Below, one piece after another: positions 23,150 through 31,527 of a stretch of DNA of 42,455 nucleotides. Source of the DNA: an uncultured Collinsella sp. (lineage in GTDB: Bacteria; Actinomycetota; Coriobacteriia; Coriobacteriales; Coriobacteriaceae); assembly GCA_902493985.1 (NCBI GenBank), contig CABURR010000012.1, positions 1-42,455 of the forward strand. The letters run 5' to 3'. The notes beneath the pieces are model-generated. The model did not search any database. It was not told the origin of the DNA and saw nothing but the letters and a program-made list of their open reading frames with translations. The first letter of the stretch is position 1. Each line of letters opens with the position of its first letter. A program made the position numbers and the translations under genes.

Positions 23150-24616
23150 TTAGAGAGATTTGATACGAGTGCCGGCGGCGGTATCTTCAATCGTCAGGCC
23201 CAGGTCCTTGAGCTGGTCGCGGATGGCGTCGGCCAGATCCCAGTTCTTGGCGGCACGGGCCTCGGCGCGGGCCTCGAGAATCTTGGCAGCAGCCTCGTCC
23301 ACGTCGTCGCCCGTGTAGGCGACCAGGCCGGCGGCAACGCCCAGCAGGCCCAGCGGCAGCTCGACCTTGGGCTCGGGAAGCTCGACGCCAAACGTATCGA
23401 GCAGCTCGACCAGCGTATCGGCGGCGGCCAGGGCAGCGGCCTTGTCGGCAGCATCGCCCGCCTGCTCCAGGTACTGGTTGCACTCGGTCACAAAGCCAAA
23501 GACAGCACCCATGGCACCGGCGGTGTTAAAGTCGTCATCCATGCACTCCTTAAAGGTGGTGCGGGTCTCGGCGGCCTTGGCGGCAAACGCCTCGGCAGCC
23601 GCTTCGTCGGCATCGGCCGTCGCGTGGTTCGCGGCCCAACGCAGGTTCTCGACCGTACCGGCGATACGCGTGAGCGAGTTCTCGGCACCCTCCAGGCGCT
23701 CCCAAGAAAAGTCGAGCGGCGAGCGATAGCTCGTCTGCAGTATCAGCAGGCGCAGGGCGGCAGCGGAGTGCTGCTCGAGGACCTCGGCCAGCGTAAAGAA
23801 GTTGCCGAGCGACTTGGACATCTTCTCGCCGTCTACCAGCAGCATGCCCGTGTGCATCCAGGTGTTGGAGAAGCCCTGGTGCCAGGCGCAGGTGGCCTGG
23901 GCGCACTCGTTCTCGTGATGCGGGAAGGCAAGGTCGGAGCCGCCGCCGTGGATGTCGATCGGAGTACCCAGGTAGCGATGCACCATGGCGGCGCACTCGG
24001 TGTGCCAACCGGGACGGCCCTCGCCCCAGGGGCTCGGCCAGCTGGGCTCGCCGGGCTTGGCGGCCTTCCACAGGGCAAAGTCGAGCGGGTCGTTCTTGTC
24101 CTCGTTCTCCTCGATGCGCGCGCCAACCATAAGGTCGTCGATGTTGCGGCCCGAGACCTGACCATAGTTGGGATCGCTGCGCACGGCAAAGTACACGTCG
24201 CCGTTATCGGCTGCGTAAGCGTGGCCCTGCTCGATAAGCGTCTTGATCATGGCGATCATGGGGCCGATCTCCTTGGTGGCGCGGGGGCGCACATCGGGAT
24301 CGAGCACGTTGGCGGCGCGCATGACGCCGATGAACTTGTCGGAGAACTCCGTCGCGACCTCGGCGGCCGTACGGCCCTGCTCGTTGGCGCGCTTGATGAT
24401 CTTGTCGTCGACATCGGTGAGGTTCTGGGCGAACGTGACCTCGTAGCCGCTCGCGATGAGCCAGCGACGAATCACGTCAAAGCTGATGAACGTGCGGGCA
24501 TTGCCGATGTGGATGTTGTCGTAGACCGTGGGGCCGCACACGTACATGCGGACCTTGCCGGACTCGATGGGCTGGAACTCTTCCTTTTTATGGGTAGCGC
24601 TGTTATAGATACGCAT
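23150..24616 (-). CDS. cysS: Cysteinyl-tRNA synthetase
   Basis: The 488-aa class I synthetase has its zinc Cys in MYVCGPTVYDNIHIGN, where HIGN is the HIGH motif (about residue 36). The segments WHTECAAM and LAFPHHENECAQ give further zinc ligands, and KMSKSLGNFF (about residue 265) is the ATP-binding KMSKS loop. The C-terminal DALR/helical anticodon domain ends in DQLKDLGLTIEDT. It is in the ispF operon, starting 3 nt after the ispF stop. The order ispD-ispF-cysS-rlmB is classical, but the mini-RNase III gene mrnC, often between cysS and rlmB, is absent. Confidence 0.97.
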   Translation of the reverse strand: MRIYNSATHKKEEFQPIESGKVRMYVCGPTVYDNIHIGNARTFISFDVIRRWLIASGYEVTFAQNLTDVDDKIIKRANEQGRTAAEVATEFSDKFIGVMRAANVLDPDVRPRATKEIGPMIAMIKTLIEQGHAYAADNGDVYFAVRSDPNYGQVSGRNIDDLMVGARIEENEDKNDPLDFALWKAAKPGEPSWPSPWGEGRPGWHTECAAMVHRYLGTPIDIHGGGSDLAFPHHENECAQATCAWHQGFSNTWMHTGMLLVDGEKMSKSLGNFFTLAEVLEQHSAAALRLLILQTSYRSPLDFSWERLEGAENSLTRIAGTVENLRWAANHATADADEAAAEAFAAKAAETRTTFKECMDDDFNTAGAMGAVFGFVTECNQYLEQAGDAADKAAALAAADTLVELLDTFGVELPEPKVELPLGLLGVAAGLVAYTGDDVDEAAAKILEARAEARAAKNWDLADAIRDQLKDLGLTIEDTAAGTRIKSL

Positions 24617-24619
24617 TCG

Positions 24620-25114
24620 TTACTCCTTAACGGTTTTCTGTAGCAGGCAGACGGCCCAGGCGCCGATTCCCTCGCCCTGGCCTTCCCAACCGAGCTTTTC
24701 GGTCGTAGTGGCGGCGACGCCCACGTTTTCGACGTCAACGCCCAGGGCATGGGCAAGGTTGGCGCGCATGGCATCGCGGTGCGGGGTGATCTTGGGTTGC
24801 TGACAGGCAATGGTGCAATCGGCATCGACAAACTCGAAGCCCAGCTCGCGCGCATAGCCCATCACGCGAGCGAGCAGCACCATCGAATCAGCACCCTCAT
24901 AGGCGGGGTCGGTATCGGGGAATAGCTTGCCGATGTCTCCCCCGCGGCAGGCGCCCAGAATGGCGTCGGCCAAGGCGTGCGCGAGCACATCGGCATCCGA
25001 GTGGCCCAGCAGGCCACGCTCGTAGGGAATATCGACACCGCCGATGATACATCGACGCCCCTCCACCAGACGGTGAACGTCGTAGCCATGGCCAATGCGC
25101 AGGTTACTGAACAT
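24620..25114 (-). CDS. ispF: 2-C-methyl-D-erythritol 2,4-cyclodiphosphate synthase
   Basis: The 164-aa enzyme of the MEP isoprenoid pathway has the metal site in GHGYDVHRL (Asp and His) and LLGHSDADVLAHALADA, substrate residues in DIGKLFPDTDP, and the C-terminal AATTTEKLGWEGQGEGIGAWA. I start at ATG 25114 (MFSNLRIGHGYDVH); this overlaps the end of ispD by 11 nt, so the two are translationally coupled and probably made in equal amounts. Confidence 0.95.
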   Translation of the reverse strand: MFSNLRIGHGYDVHRLVEGRRCIIGGVDIPYERGLLGHSDADVLAHALADAILGACRGGDIGKLFPDTDPAYEGADSMVLLARVMGYARELGFEFVDADCTIACQQPKITPHRDAMRANLAHALGVDVENVGVAATTTEKLGWEGQGEGIGAWAVCLLQKTVKE

Positions 25115-25832
25115 GGGGAAGGTCCTCTCCCTCGGCCATGCGGCCAAGCAGAATCGCGGTTACGGGACGCAAGTCCTCGGGCACTGTCACCTTAAGGTTA
25201 TCGCGCGGGCTCTGGACGCAGCGGACGCGTCCTCCCATGCGCTCGACCAGCGACGAATCATCGGTGCCGATAAAGCCCTCGGCAATGGCTGCAGCGTGGG
25301 CGCGCTTCATGGCGTCGACACTAAAGATCTGCGGCGTCTGCGCGGCCCAGTAGAGCTCACGCGGCGGCGTCTCGACGATGTTGTCGCCATCGACGATCTT
25401 GAGCGTGTCGATCGCGGGCTGACCACACACGACACCGTCGAGAGCACGGTCGCTCACGAGCACGTCGATAGCGTGGTCGATGGCCTCGGTCGTAATGAGC
25501 GGACGAGCGCCATCGTGAATGGCGACGTATTCAAAGCCCGCCGGAACCGCATGCACGCCGGCACGGGTGGAATCCTGACGGGTATCGCCGGCATCGGCAA
25601 AGCTGATGGGCGTGTCATAGTCAAACGGGTCGATGGCTAGGCGGCGCATCTCGGCACGGCGCTCGGCAGGACACACCACCACAATGTGGCCGACCTTGTC
25701 GCTACGATCGAACGCGCGGATGGACCAGCTCATAAGCGGACGGCCCGCTACATTGACGAGCTGCTTGCCACCGGGATTACCAAAGCGCTGGCCGCTGCCA
25801 CCGGCAACGACCACGGCGCATACGGGCGCCAT
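25104..25832 (-). CDS. ispD: 2-C-methyl-D-erythritol 4-phosphate cytidylyltransferase
   Basis: The 242-aa enzyme of the MEP pathway starts with the nucleotide-binding loop VVVAGGSGQRFG and has HDGARPLIT and AAQTPQIFSVDAM as its usual active-site segments. VKVT-type residues lie near the C-terminus (NLKVTVPEDL). Its ATG overlaps the disA stop (TAATG), so disA, ispD and ispF form one coupled series. Confidence 0.95.
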   Translation of the reverse strand: MAPVCAVVVAGGSGQRFGNPGGKQLVNVAGRPLMSWSIRAFDRSDKVGHIVVVCPAERRAEMRRLAIDPFDYDTPISFADAGDTRQDSTRAGVHAVPAGFEYVAIHDGARPLITTEAIDHAIDVLVSDRALDGVVCGQPAIDTLKIVDGDNIVETPPRELYWAAQTPQIFSVDAMKRAHAAAIAEGFIGTDDSSLVERMGGRVRCVQSPRDNLKVTVPEDLRPVTAILLGRMAEGEDLPHVQ

Positions 25833-26899
25833 TATGCGTTCCCCTGTTTGGTGCCCTTCATGCGGTACAGGGAGTCCGCAAGAATGGCAGGGTTGTTAAC
25901 GCCAAAGTCGCCCAGGCGCTCCGGATCCTCGCTGATGTCGTCCATGAGCTCCTGCAGCGAGCCGTACTCGTCGACGATCTTCTCGGCCACGCCGTCGCGT
26001 ACGACGGACACGCGCGAAAGCGTGCGCAGGCCCAGCGGCGTCATGACGGAGTCCTCGTCCAGGTCGTCGTAACCCAGAACTGCCGCCACGTGCTGCGGGT
26101 CGGACAGGTCCTTAGGCGTCATGCGGCTCAGCTCGGCGCGGATCTTCTCGGCGTTTGCCTCGGAGGAATCGCTTGCGTAGTCGCGGATCATCAAGTCGTA
26201 TTCGGTATCCATGCTGGAGCCCGCGAGCTGCTCGAGCTGCATCTGCACGAGCTTGCCCTGGTTGCCCAGCTTGACAATGCAATCCTTAAGCTCGGTCTTT
26301 GCCTGCTGCATGATCTCGAAGCTCGAGAAAATACCGGTAATGTCGGCGAGCGTGACGTAGTCGTCGAGCTCGAGGGCCGTCAGGCGCAGCAGGGAGCGGT
26401 CGAGCGACTGACGGGTAGTCTGGAGCGTGGCGACGAGCTGGTTGACCGAGCTCATGATGGTGGTGACGGGCTGGATCTCGTAGCTCTTGCCGTGAACGTA
26501 CACGTTAACGACGGCGCGACGAGCCGAAACCGAGATCACGATGGCGTCGGTGAGCACCGACATGCGAGCGGCAGTACGGTGACGCATGCCCGTCTCACTC
26601 GTGGCAAGCGAGGGATCGGGATTGAGGTGGAAGTTGGCGCGCAGGATCTGGGTGAGGTCGCCATCGATAACGATGGCACCGTCCATCTTGGAAAGCTCGA
26701 ACAGGCGGTTCGAGGTAAACGAAATGTTGAGCGGGAAGCCGTCGTTACCGGCAGCGAGCACGTTTTCGGTGTCGCCGACGCAGATAAGGGCACCCAGGTG
26801 ACCGGCAATGATCATGTCGAGGGCGGTGCGGATCGGCTGGCCAGGTGCCGTCAGGCGAATGGCCTGTTCCATACGCTTTTGCAGCTCGTTCTTATCCAA
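25832..26899 (-). CDS. disA: Diadenylate cyclase DisA, DNA-integrity scanning protein
   Basis: The 355-aa protein has the DAC domain in the first half with the two catalytic motifs MDGAIVIDGD (DGA) and GMRHRTAARMS (RHR). A helical linker and a C-terminal helix-hairpin-helix DNA-binding region (ALGLRTLSRVSVVRDGVAEKIV) follow. It makes c-di-AMP while scanning DNA. I chose the TTG start at 26899 (MDKNELQKRMEQ) because GGGAG lies about 7 nt upstream. The first gene of the operon, it is divergent from the Mn riboswitch-mntP unit. Confidence 0.94.
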   Translation of the reverse strand: MDKNELQKRMEQAIRLTAPGQPIRTALDMIIAGHLGALICVGDTENVLAAGNDGFPLNISFTSNRLFELSKMDGAIVIDGDLTQILRANFHLNPDPSLATSETGMRHRTAARMSVLTDAIVISVSARRAVVNVYVHGKSYEIQPVTTIMSSVNQLVATLQTTRQSLDRSLLRLTALELDDYVTLADITGIFSSFEIMQQAKTELKDCIVKLGNQGKLVQMQLEQLAGSSMDTEYDLMIRDYASDSSEANAEKIRAELSRMTPKDLSDPQHVAAVLGYDDLDEDSVMTPLGLRTLSRVSVVRDGVAEKIVDEYGSLQELMDDISEDPERLGDFGVNNPAILADSLYRMKGTKQGNA

Positions 26900-27055
26900 G
26901 GCATCGCTCCCATCGTATACGCTCCATAAACGTCAATAAGTTTCTCACGGTTTGCCCCTGTGACGCCCGCAAAATCCGATGCTTACAGAATGAGCGAACA
27001 CAGCTGAGAGCCCCAATCCAAATGAGCTGCTTATGTGGTAGCATCGGGATTCGCA

Positions 27056-27194
27056 TAAATGAGGGAGTAGTCGCGTGACCGGGTTCGCCTCCGGTGGCGC
27101 GGCAAGTCAACATACTGGCCGATGCGGTCTGGCTTGCCTTAATGAACGAGACTCGTGGCTGTGCGCACAACGCGTACGCCACGGGTCTTTTTTT
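27056..27194 (+). promoter_or_regulatory. Manganese riboswitch (yybP-ykoY) with terminator
   Basis: It starts with the conserved GAGGGAGTAG and holds the other conserved strand GTCAACATACTGGCC, which together form the paired metal site of this family. A terminator stem (GACTCGTGGC with GCCACGGGTC) and a run of seven or more T follow. It lies in the leader of mntP, the expected partner; Mn2+ binding should switch the exporter on. Confidence 0.92.
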
Positions 27195-27246
27195 GCTCCC
27201 CCGGCAGAAGTACACGCGGGTTCGCCCGCAGAGAGGGAGCCAGACT

Positions 27247-27825
27247 ATGGGACTCGCAGAGCTCGCGTTGCTCGCCGTTGGCCTTTCGATGGACGCCTTT
27301 GCCGTTTCCATCTGCAAGGGCCTTGGCATGAAGAAGATCAACCTTAAGGCCGCCGTAGTGCTCGGCCTGTTCTTTGGCGGCTTTCAGGCCGGCATGCCCG
27401 TAATCAGATGGGCGCTCGGCAGTCAATTCATGGGCATCATCGGACCCATCGACCACTGGATCGCCTTTATCCTTTTGGCCTTCATCGGCGGCAAAATGCT
27501 GTGGGAGGCCTTTACCGAGGACGAGGATGAAGGCGACGGCAAGGATGCCGAAAAGATTGACCTGGGCGAGTACCTGATCCTCGCCATCGCCACCTCAATC
27601 GACGCCCTGGCCGTGGGCATCTCATTTGCGGCGCTCTCGGTTGACATCGTTCCCGCTGTATCGCTTATCGGCATCACAACGTTTATCTTCTCCGTCGCCG
27701 GCGTAGCGATCGGCCACACCTTTGGCGCGCGCTACGAAAAACCCGCCACCATCGTGGGCGGCGTCGTGCTCACCCTCATCGGGCTTAAGATCTTGCTTGA
27801 GCACCTCGGGATCCTCGCGATATAA
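27247..27825 (+). CDS. mntP: Manganese efflux pump MntP
   Basis: The 192-aa membrane protein has six hydrophobic segments arranged as a repeated pair, each carrying the conserved acidic motif (LSMDAFAVSICKG in TM1, TSIDALAVGISF in the second half). The loop between TM3 and TM4 is acidic (FTEDEDEGDGKDAEKID). ATG 27247 follows AGGGAG by 7 nt; longer frames run back through the riboswitch. The Mn riboswitch upstream supports the assignment. Confidence 0.95.
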   Translation: MGLAELALLAVGLSMDAFAVSICKGLGMKKINLKAAVVLGLFFGGFQAGMPVIRWALGSQFMGIIGPIDHWIAFILLAFIGGKMLWEAFTEDEDEGDGKDAEKIDLGEYLILAIATSIDALAVGISFAALSVDIVPAVSLIGITTFIFSVAGVAIGHTFGARYEKPATIVGGVVLTLIGLKILLEHLGILAI

Positions 27826-27866
27826 AAAAACGCCTCTCATAAGCCAACGTCAATGTAGGAGTCTCA

Positions 27867-27934
27867 TGCAGAGTTTTGCATAATGCCTTTTCATGCAGAC
27901 TTTTGCATGTCATACTGATATGCAAAAGTCTGCA
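27867..27934 (+). promoter_or_regulatory. Three operators of hipBA spaced 27 bp apart, with promoter
   Basis: TGCAGAGTTTTGCA (27867-27880), TGCAGACTTTTGCA (27894-27907) and the inverted copy TGCAAAAGTCTGCA (27921-27934) are each 27 bp apart. The promoter TTTTCA (27888-27893) and CATACT (27911-27916) has the second operator inside its 17-bp spacer. This fits cooperative HipB autorepression. Confidence 0.82.
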
Positions 27935-27949
27935 CGTTAGGAGATCGCC

Positions 27950-28420
27950 GTGGATACCCTTCCCATCACCACACCGCGCCAAGCTGGCATCTACGTGCGC
28001 CAGGCACGCGATGCTCAGGGTCTCACCCGTGCAACCCTCGCTAAAAAAGCCGGTGTTTCGGAGCGCCTGCTCGCATCGCTCGAGCTGGGAGATGCCACGG
28101 GTATTCGGCTCGACAAGCTGCTGGCGGTTTTCGGTGCTCTCGGACTGGCACTAGTTGCTCAAGGGAATATCGACGACACGAAACATGAGCAGCCAACCGA
28201 CGCCCCGCATGCCGATTTGCAACCTTGTAGCACCCCCAGGTGCCATCACACTCAACGTCTTCACCATCGCAACCGACGCGGCGCAGCCATTCCAGCTCTT
28301 CCAGATACCCCCTTTACGGCCGAGCTCTACGACAAGGCCTTCGCCGATTTCGCCATGTCCAATCTCGGAGTCTCGATTGCCGCAAGCGCATCTAGCCAAA
28401 CCATGCCCGAAGGGAAATAG
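27950..28420 (+). CDS. hipB: HipB-type antitoxin, HTH XRE
   Basis: The 156-aa protein has a Cro/C1-type HTH in the first 65 residues (YVRQARDAQGLTRATLAKKAGVSERLLASLE). The C-terminal part is unusually long for HipB (typical 70-100 aa). It includes a Cys/His/Arg-rich stretch of about 35 residues (positions about 88-120) with odd composition, then TPFTAELYDKAFADFAMSN. It acts as repressor of its own operon and neutraliser of HipA. The start is GTG at 27950 with AGGAGA 6 nt before. The hipA start is 4 nt after its stop. Confidence 0.85.
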   Translation: MDTLPITTPRQAGIYVRQARDAQGLTRATLAKKAGVSERLLASLELGDATGIRLDKLLAVFGALGLALVAQGNIDDTKHEQPTDAPHADLQPCSTPRCHHTQRLHHRNRRGAAIPALPDTPFTAELYDKAFADFAMSNLGVSIAASASSQTMPEGK

Positions 28421-28423
28421 CCA

Positions 28424-29728
28424 ATGGCCAGAACATCACTTCGGACCATTATTTGCGGCGTGCCTGCTGGAACGCTCGCGCAAGATGAGAACGGTCTTAT
28501 CAGCTTTACCTACGATCATGACTATGACGGGCCAGCCCTATCGACCAACATACCCGTATCGAATCGCACATACGGACAACAGGTCATGAATCCGTACCTG
28601 TTTGGCCTTCTACCCGACAGCGAGGACCAACGAAAAGCGATTGCCGCCGAATTCGACGTTAGGCCCAACAATCCCGTTGCGTTGCTCAGCCATATCGGAC
28701 TCGACTGTCCGGGCGGAGTGCAGTTTTGTGCCGAAGAAGATGCCGACGCCGTCCTGCATCGCGCTGGCGAATACCGCCCTATAGACGACCACGAAATTGC
28801 TCTTCGTCTCAAGTCGATCAGAGATGACCGCGATGCATCGTGGATGGGTCTAGATGAAAGTTGGTCACTTGGAGGCAACCAGGGCAAGTTCGCGCTCGCG
28901 TTCATAAACGACCGCTGGTGCGAATGCATGGGCTCCTCGCCCACGACGCATATTTTCAAAAATGGCGTTATCGGATTTAAACTCGAGGCTCTCAATGAGT
29001 TTGTCTGCATGAAAAGCGCCCAGCGCGCCGGCATCGCAACGGCAAACGTCGAATATCGTATGTTTGAGGACGAACCTGCCCTCATTGTTGAGCGCTATGA
29101 CCGCGTGAAAGTCAAAGACGGAACGATCAGGCGCCTACATCAAGAAGACCTCTGTCAGGCACTTGGGGTGATGCCCGCCCAAAAGTACACGGCAGACGGC
29201 GGCCCGACCACACGCGACATTCAAGAGCTCCTCGTAAATACGAGCCACCATCAACTTAACCTGTATCTGTTTACGCAGATACTTTTCTTTAACGCCATCA
29301 TCGGCGCACCGGATGCGCACGCGAAAAACTATTCCCTGCTCCTTGGAAACGACGGCGCAGCCATGATGGCTCGAATGTACGATGTCGCGTCGGGTTTGGC
29401 GTATGAGCGCATGCGCCGCCGGGCGCGCCTTGCCATGAGCGTTGGCGGCGAAAATCGTGTGGGGTGCATCGGTCCAGGCGCTATCCGCCGATACCACGGT
29501 ATGGGCGACCCCACGCTGGAGGCGACGCTCACCGATGCCGGGCTATCCGAGAAGTTTTGCTTTGCGACCATGATGGACCTCGCCTACGAGGTACCCATTT
29601 GCATGGAAGAGGTCATGGACGAATACGCCGACCTGCCCGGCATGGCGGACCTGCGCGAGCATATGCTCGGCCCCGTCCGCGAAAACTGCCAGCGCGCCCT
29701 CGACCTCATCAGGGCAGAAATGGACTAG
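28424..29728 (+). CDS. hipA: HipA toxin, serine/threonine kinase
   Basis: The 434-aa protein has the HipA N-subdomain (VSNRTYGQQVMNPYLFGLLPDS, with the Gly-rich LLSHIGLDCPGGVQF) and the kinase core: LGGNQGKFAL for ATP binding, the catalytic IIGAPDAHAKNYSLLL and the Asp metal site ARMYDVASGL. Classic HipA phosphorylates GltX, halts translation and causes persistence; the target here is not known. It follows hipB with a 3-nt gap. ATG 28424 is the natural start. In HipA the catalytic loop usually reads NTDxHxKN; GAPDAHAKN is a known variant. Confidence 0.9.
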   Translation: MARTSLRTIICGVPAGTLAQDENGLISFTYDHDYDGPALSTNIPVSNRTYGQQVMNPYLFGLLPDSEDQRKAIAAEFDVRPNNPVALLSHIGLDCPGGVQFCAEEDADAVLHRAGEYRPIDDHEIALRLKSIRDDRDASWMGLDESWSLGGNQGKFALAFINDRWCECMGSSPTTHIFKNGVIGFKLEALNEFVCMKSAQRAGIATANVEYRMFEDEPALIVERYDRVKVKDGTIRRLHQEDLCQALGVMPAQKYTADGGPTTRDIQELLVNTSHHQLNLYLFTQILFFNAIIGAPDAHAKNYSLLLGNDGAAMMARMYDVASGLAYERMRRRARLAMSVGGENRVGCIGPGAIRRYHGMGDPTLEATLTDAGLSEKFCFATMMDLAYEVPICMEEVMDEYADLPGMADLREHMLGPVRENCQRALDLIRAEMD

Positions 29729-29756
29729 GTGGCCGTAATTTCGCAATTATCAAACA

Positions 29757-29802
29757 AAAGAGAGGGGGCACCCGTCGCAAAAGACCGGGTGCCCCCTCTC
29801 AT
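29757..29802. terminator. Bidirectional terminator between hipA and pepD
   Basis: GAGAGGGGGCACCCG and CGGGTGCCCCCTCTC form a long stem (29760-29800). The minus side ends in TTTTGTTT, serving the convergent pepD gene. Confidence 0.9.
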
Positions 29803-29855
29803 AATGTCATTTGCAATCCGCTAGCACGTGACTCGGACTGCTGCTAGCGCAACCT

Positions 29856-31313
29856 TTACGCAGCGAGGCGCTTGAGGACGTCGATGAGCAGCTCGTAGAA
29901 GCGCTCGGCAGAAGCGAGCTCCATGCTCTCGTCCGGGGTATGGACATCGGAGAGCGTCGGGCCCACGGCGATGGCGTCCAGGCCGTGCAGAGCCTCGGCA
30001 AACAGGCCGCACTCAAGGCCGGCGTGAATGGACTCGATGCGCAGCTCGGAGCCAAAGAGCTCTCGATAGCTCTCGACAAAGACTTCGCGGACCGGTGAAT
30101 GCTCGGCATAGCTCCAGCCGGGATACTCAAACTCAAACTTGGCGTCGAAGCCCAGGACATCGGCCAGCGTCTGCAGACGGTCCTTGAACTCGTTCTGCAG
30201 CGAGGTGATCGAAGAGCGCGGGGACAGCATAATCTTGACCTCGTCATCGGAGGTGGCGACCACGCCGATGTTGGAGGAAACCTCGACGGAGCCGTCGGTG
30301 GCGACGTTGCGGCGAATCACGCCGTTAGGGGCAAGACGCAGGGCGCGGATGAGGGCAAGCGCGGACTTCTGGTCCATGGCCTCAACCTCGGCGTCGTCGG
30401 CAATCTCGACGGTGCAAGTAAAGCCGGGGTCGAAGACCTCGAGCTCGGCAGTGACGTCGGCGATGATGCCCTTTGCGATCTGGGCCGCGGCCTCGGCGGC
30501 AGCGTGGTCGGCGTAGACCAGAACAGCCTTGCACTCACGGTTGATGGCGTTGTCCTTGGTGCCGCCGTTAAAGCTAACGATGGCGGGCTCGCCGGCAACC
30601 ATCAGGCGGTCGATGATGCGGGCCATGATGAGGTTGCCGTTGCCGCGCTCCAGGTTGATATCGCTGCCGGAGTGGCCGCCCAGCAGGCCGGAGATGTCGA
30701 GCGTGAGGGTGCTACCGGTCTTGTGCTCGCGCGCGATCGGGCAGGTGTAGGTAACGACGACGCCGCCGGCACAGCTGACGGTGGCAACGCCCTCTTCCTC
30801 GGAGTCAAGGTTGATCATGGTGCGGGCGCTAATCTGGGACTTGTCGAGCGTCTCGGCGCCGACCAGGCCAGTCTCCTCGTCGGTGGTGAACACGCACTCG
30901 AGGGCCGGATGGGTAATCGAATCGTCGTTGAGCACGGTAAGCATAAGCGCGACGGCAATACCGTTGTCGGCGCCCAGAGTGGTGCCGTTAGCGGTGAGGA
31001 CGCCGTCCTTGACGACCAGGTCGATACCATCGGTCGTAAAGTCGTGCTCAACGGAGCCCAACTTGTCGCACACCATATCGATGTGGCCCTGCAGCATCAC
31101 GGTCGGGGCATTCTCGGCACCGGCAGATGCGGGCTTGCGAATGATGACGTTGTAGACCTCGTCCTGGTACACATCGAGACCGCGCTCCTTGGCAAACGCA
31201 ACCAGGAAATCGCTGATGCCCTTCTCGTTGCCAGACCCACGGGGGATCGCGCTGACCTCCTCAAAGAAATGGAACAGCTGGGCGGGCTCGTAGCCGGTAA
31301 TCTTGTAGTCCAT
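29856..31313 (-). CDS. pepD: Aminoacyl-histidine dipeptidase, M20C (PepD)
   Basis: The 485-aa cytosolic peptidase splits Xaa-His dipeptides. Metal ligands lie in LQGHIDMVC, TTLGADNGIAV, TDEETGLVGAE (general base Glu-Glu) and LDSEEEG. A lid domain, GGHSGSDINLERGN, follows, and a late His comes from ESIHAGLECG. The length equals that of E. coli PepD. The start ATG 31313 (MDYKITGYEPAQLF) follows AGGAGG by 4 nt; the longer frame begins in the leader. Confidence 0.95.
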   Translation of the reverse strand: MDYKITGYEPAQLFHFFEEVSAIPRGSGNEKGISDFLVAFAKERGLDVYQDEVYNVIIRKPASAGAENAPTVMLQGHIDMVCDKLGSVEHDFTTDGIDLVVKDGVLTANGTTLGADNGIAVALMLTVLNDDSITHPALECVFTTDEETGLVGAETLDKSQISARTMINLDSEEEGVATVSCAGGVVVTYTCPIAREHKTGSTLTLDISGLLGGHSGSDINLERGNGNLIMARIIDRLMVAGEPAIVSFNGGTKDNAINRECKAVLVYADHAAAEAAAQIAKGIIADVTAELEVFDPGFTCTVEIADDAEVEAMDQKSALALIRALRLAPNGVIRRNVATDGSVEVSSNIGVVATSDDEVKIMLSPRSSITSLQNEFKDRLQTLADVLGFDAKFEFEYPGWSYAEHSPVREVFVESYRELFGSELRIESIHAGLECGLFAEALHGLDAIAVGPTLSDVHTPDESMELASAERFYELLIDVLKRLAA

Positions 31314-31465
31314 GGTGCCTCCTTGGCGCAACTGGTTAGACAGTAAGACATGCGACTTGTATATTCCCAGACTTTGCGTGCATAAACCAGTCGAAAACGC
31401 CGAGCGCCCTCGCATCATCGGCTAACGGTGGACCGTATAGCGTAACGGTCACAACTTCCGCAGCT

Positions 31466-31502
31466 CTACAAATCGAGGCGCCCTTTCCGGAGCGCCTCGA
31501 TT
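31466..31502 (-). terminator. Terminator of clpC
   Basis: AATCGAGGCGC (31471-31481) pairs with GCGCCTCGATT (31492-31502). The minus-strand tail is TTTGTAG, 26 bp after the clpC stop. Confidence 0.75.
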
Positions 31503-31527
31503 GCGCGTATCAAATTGTCGCCACGCC

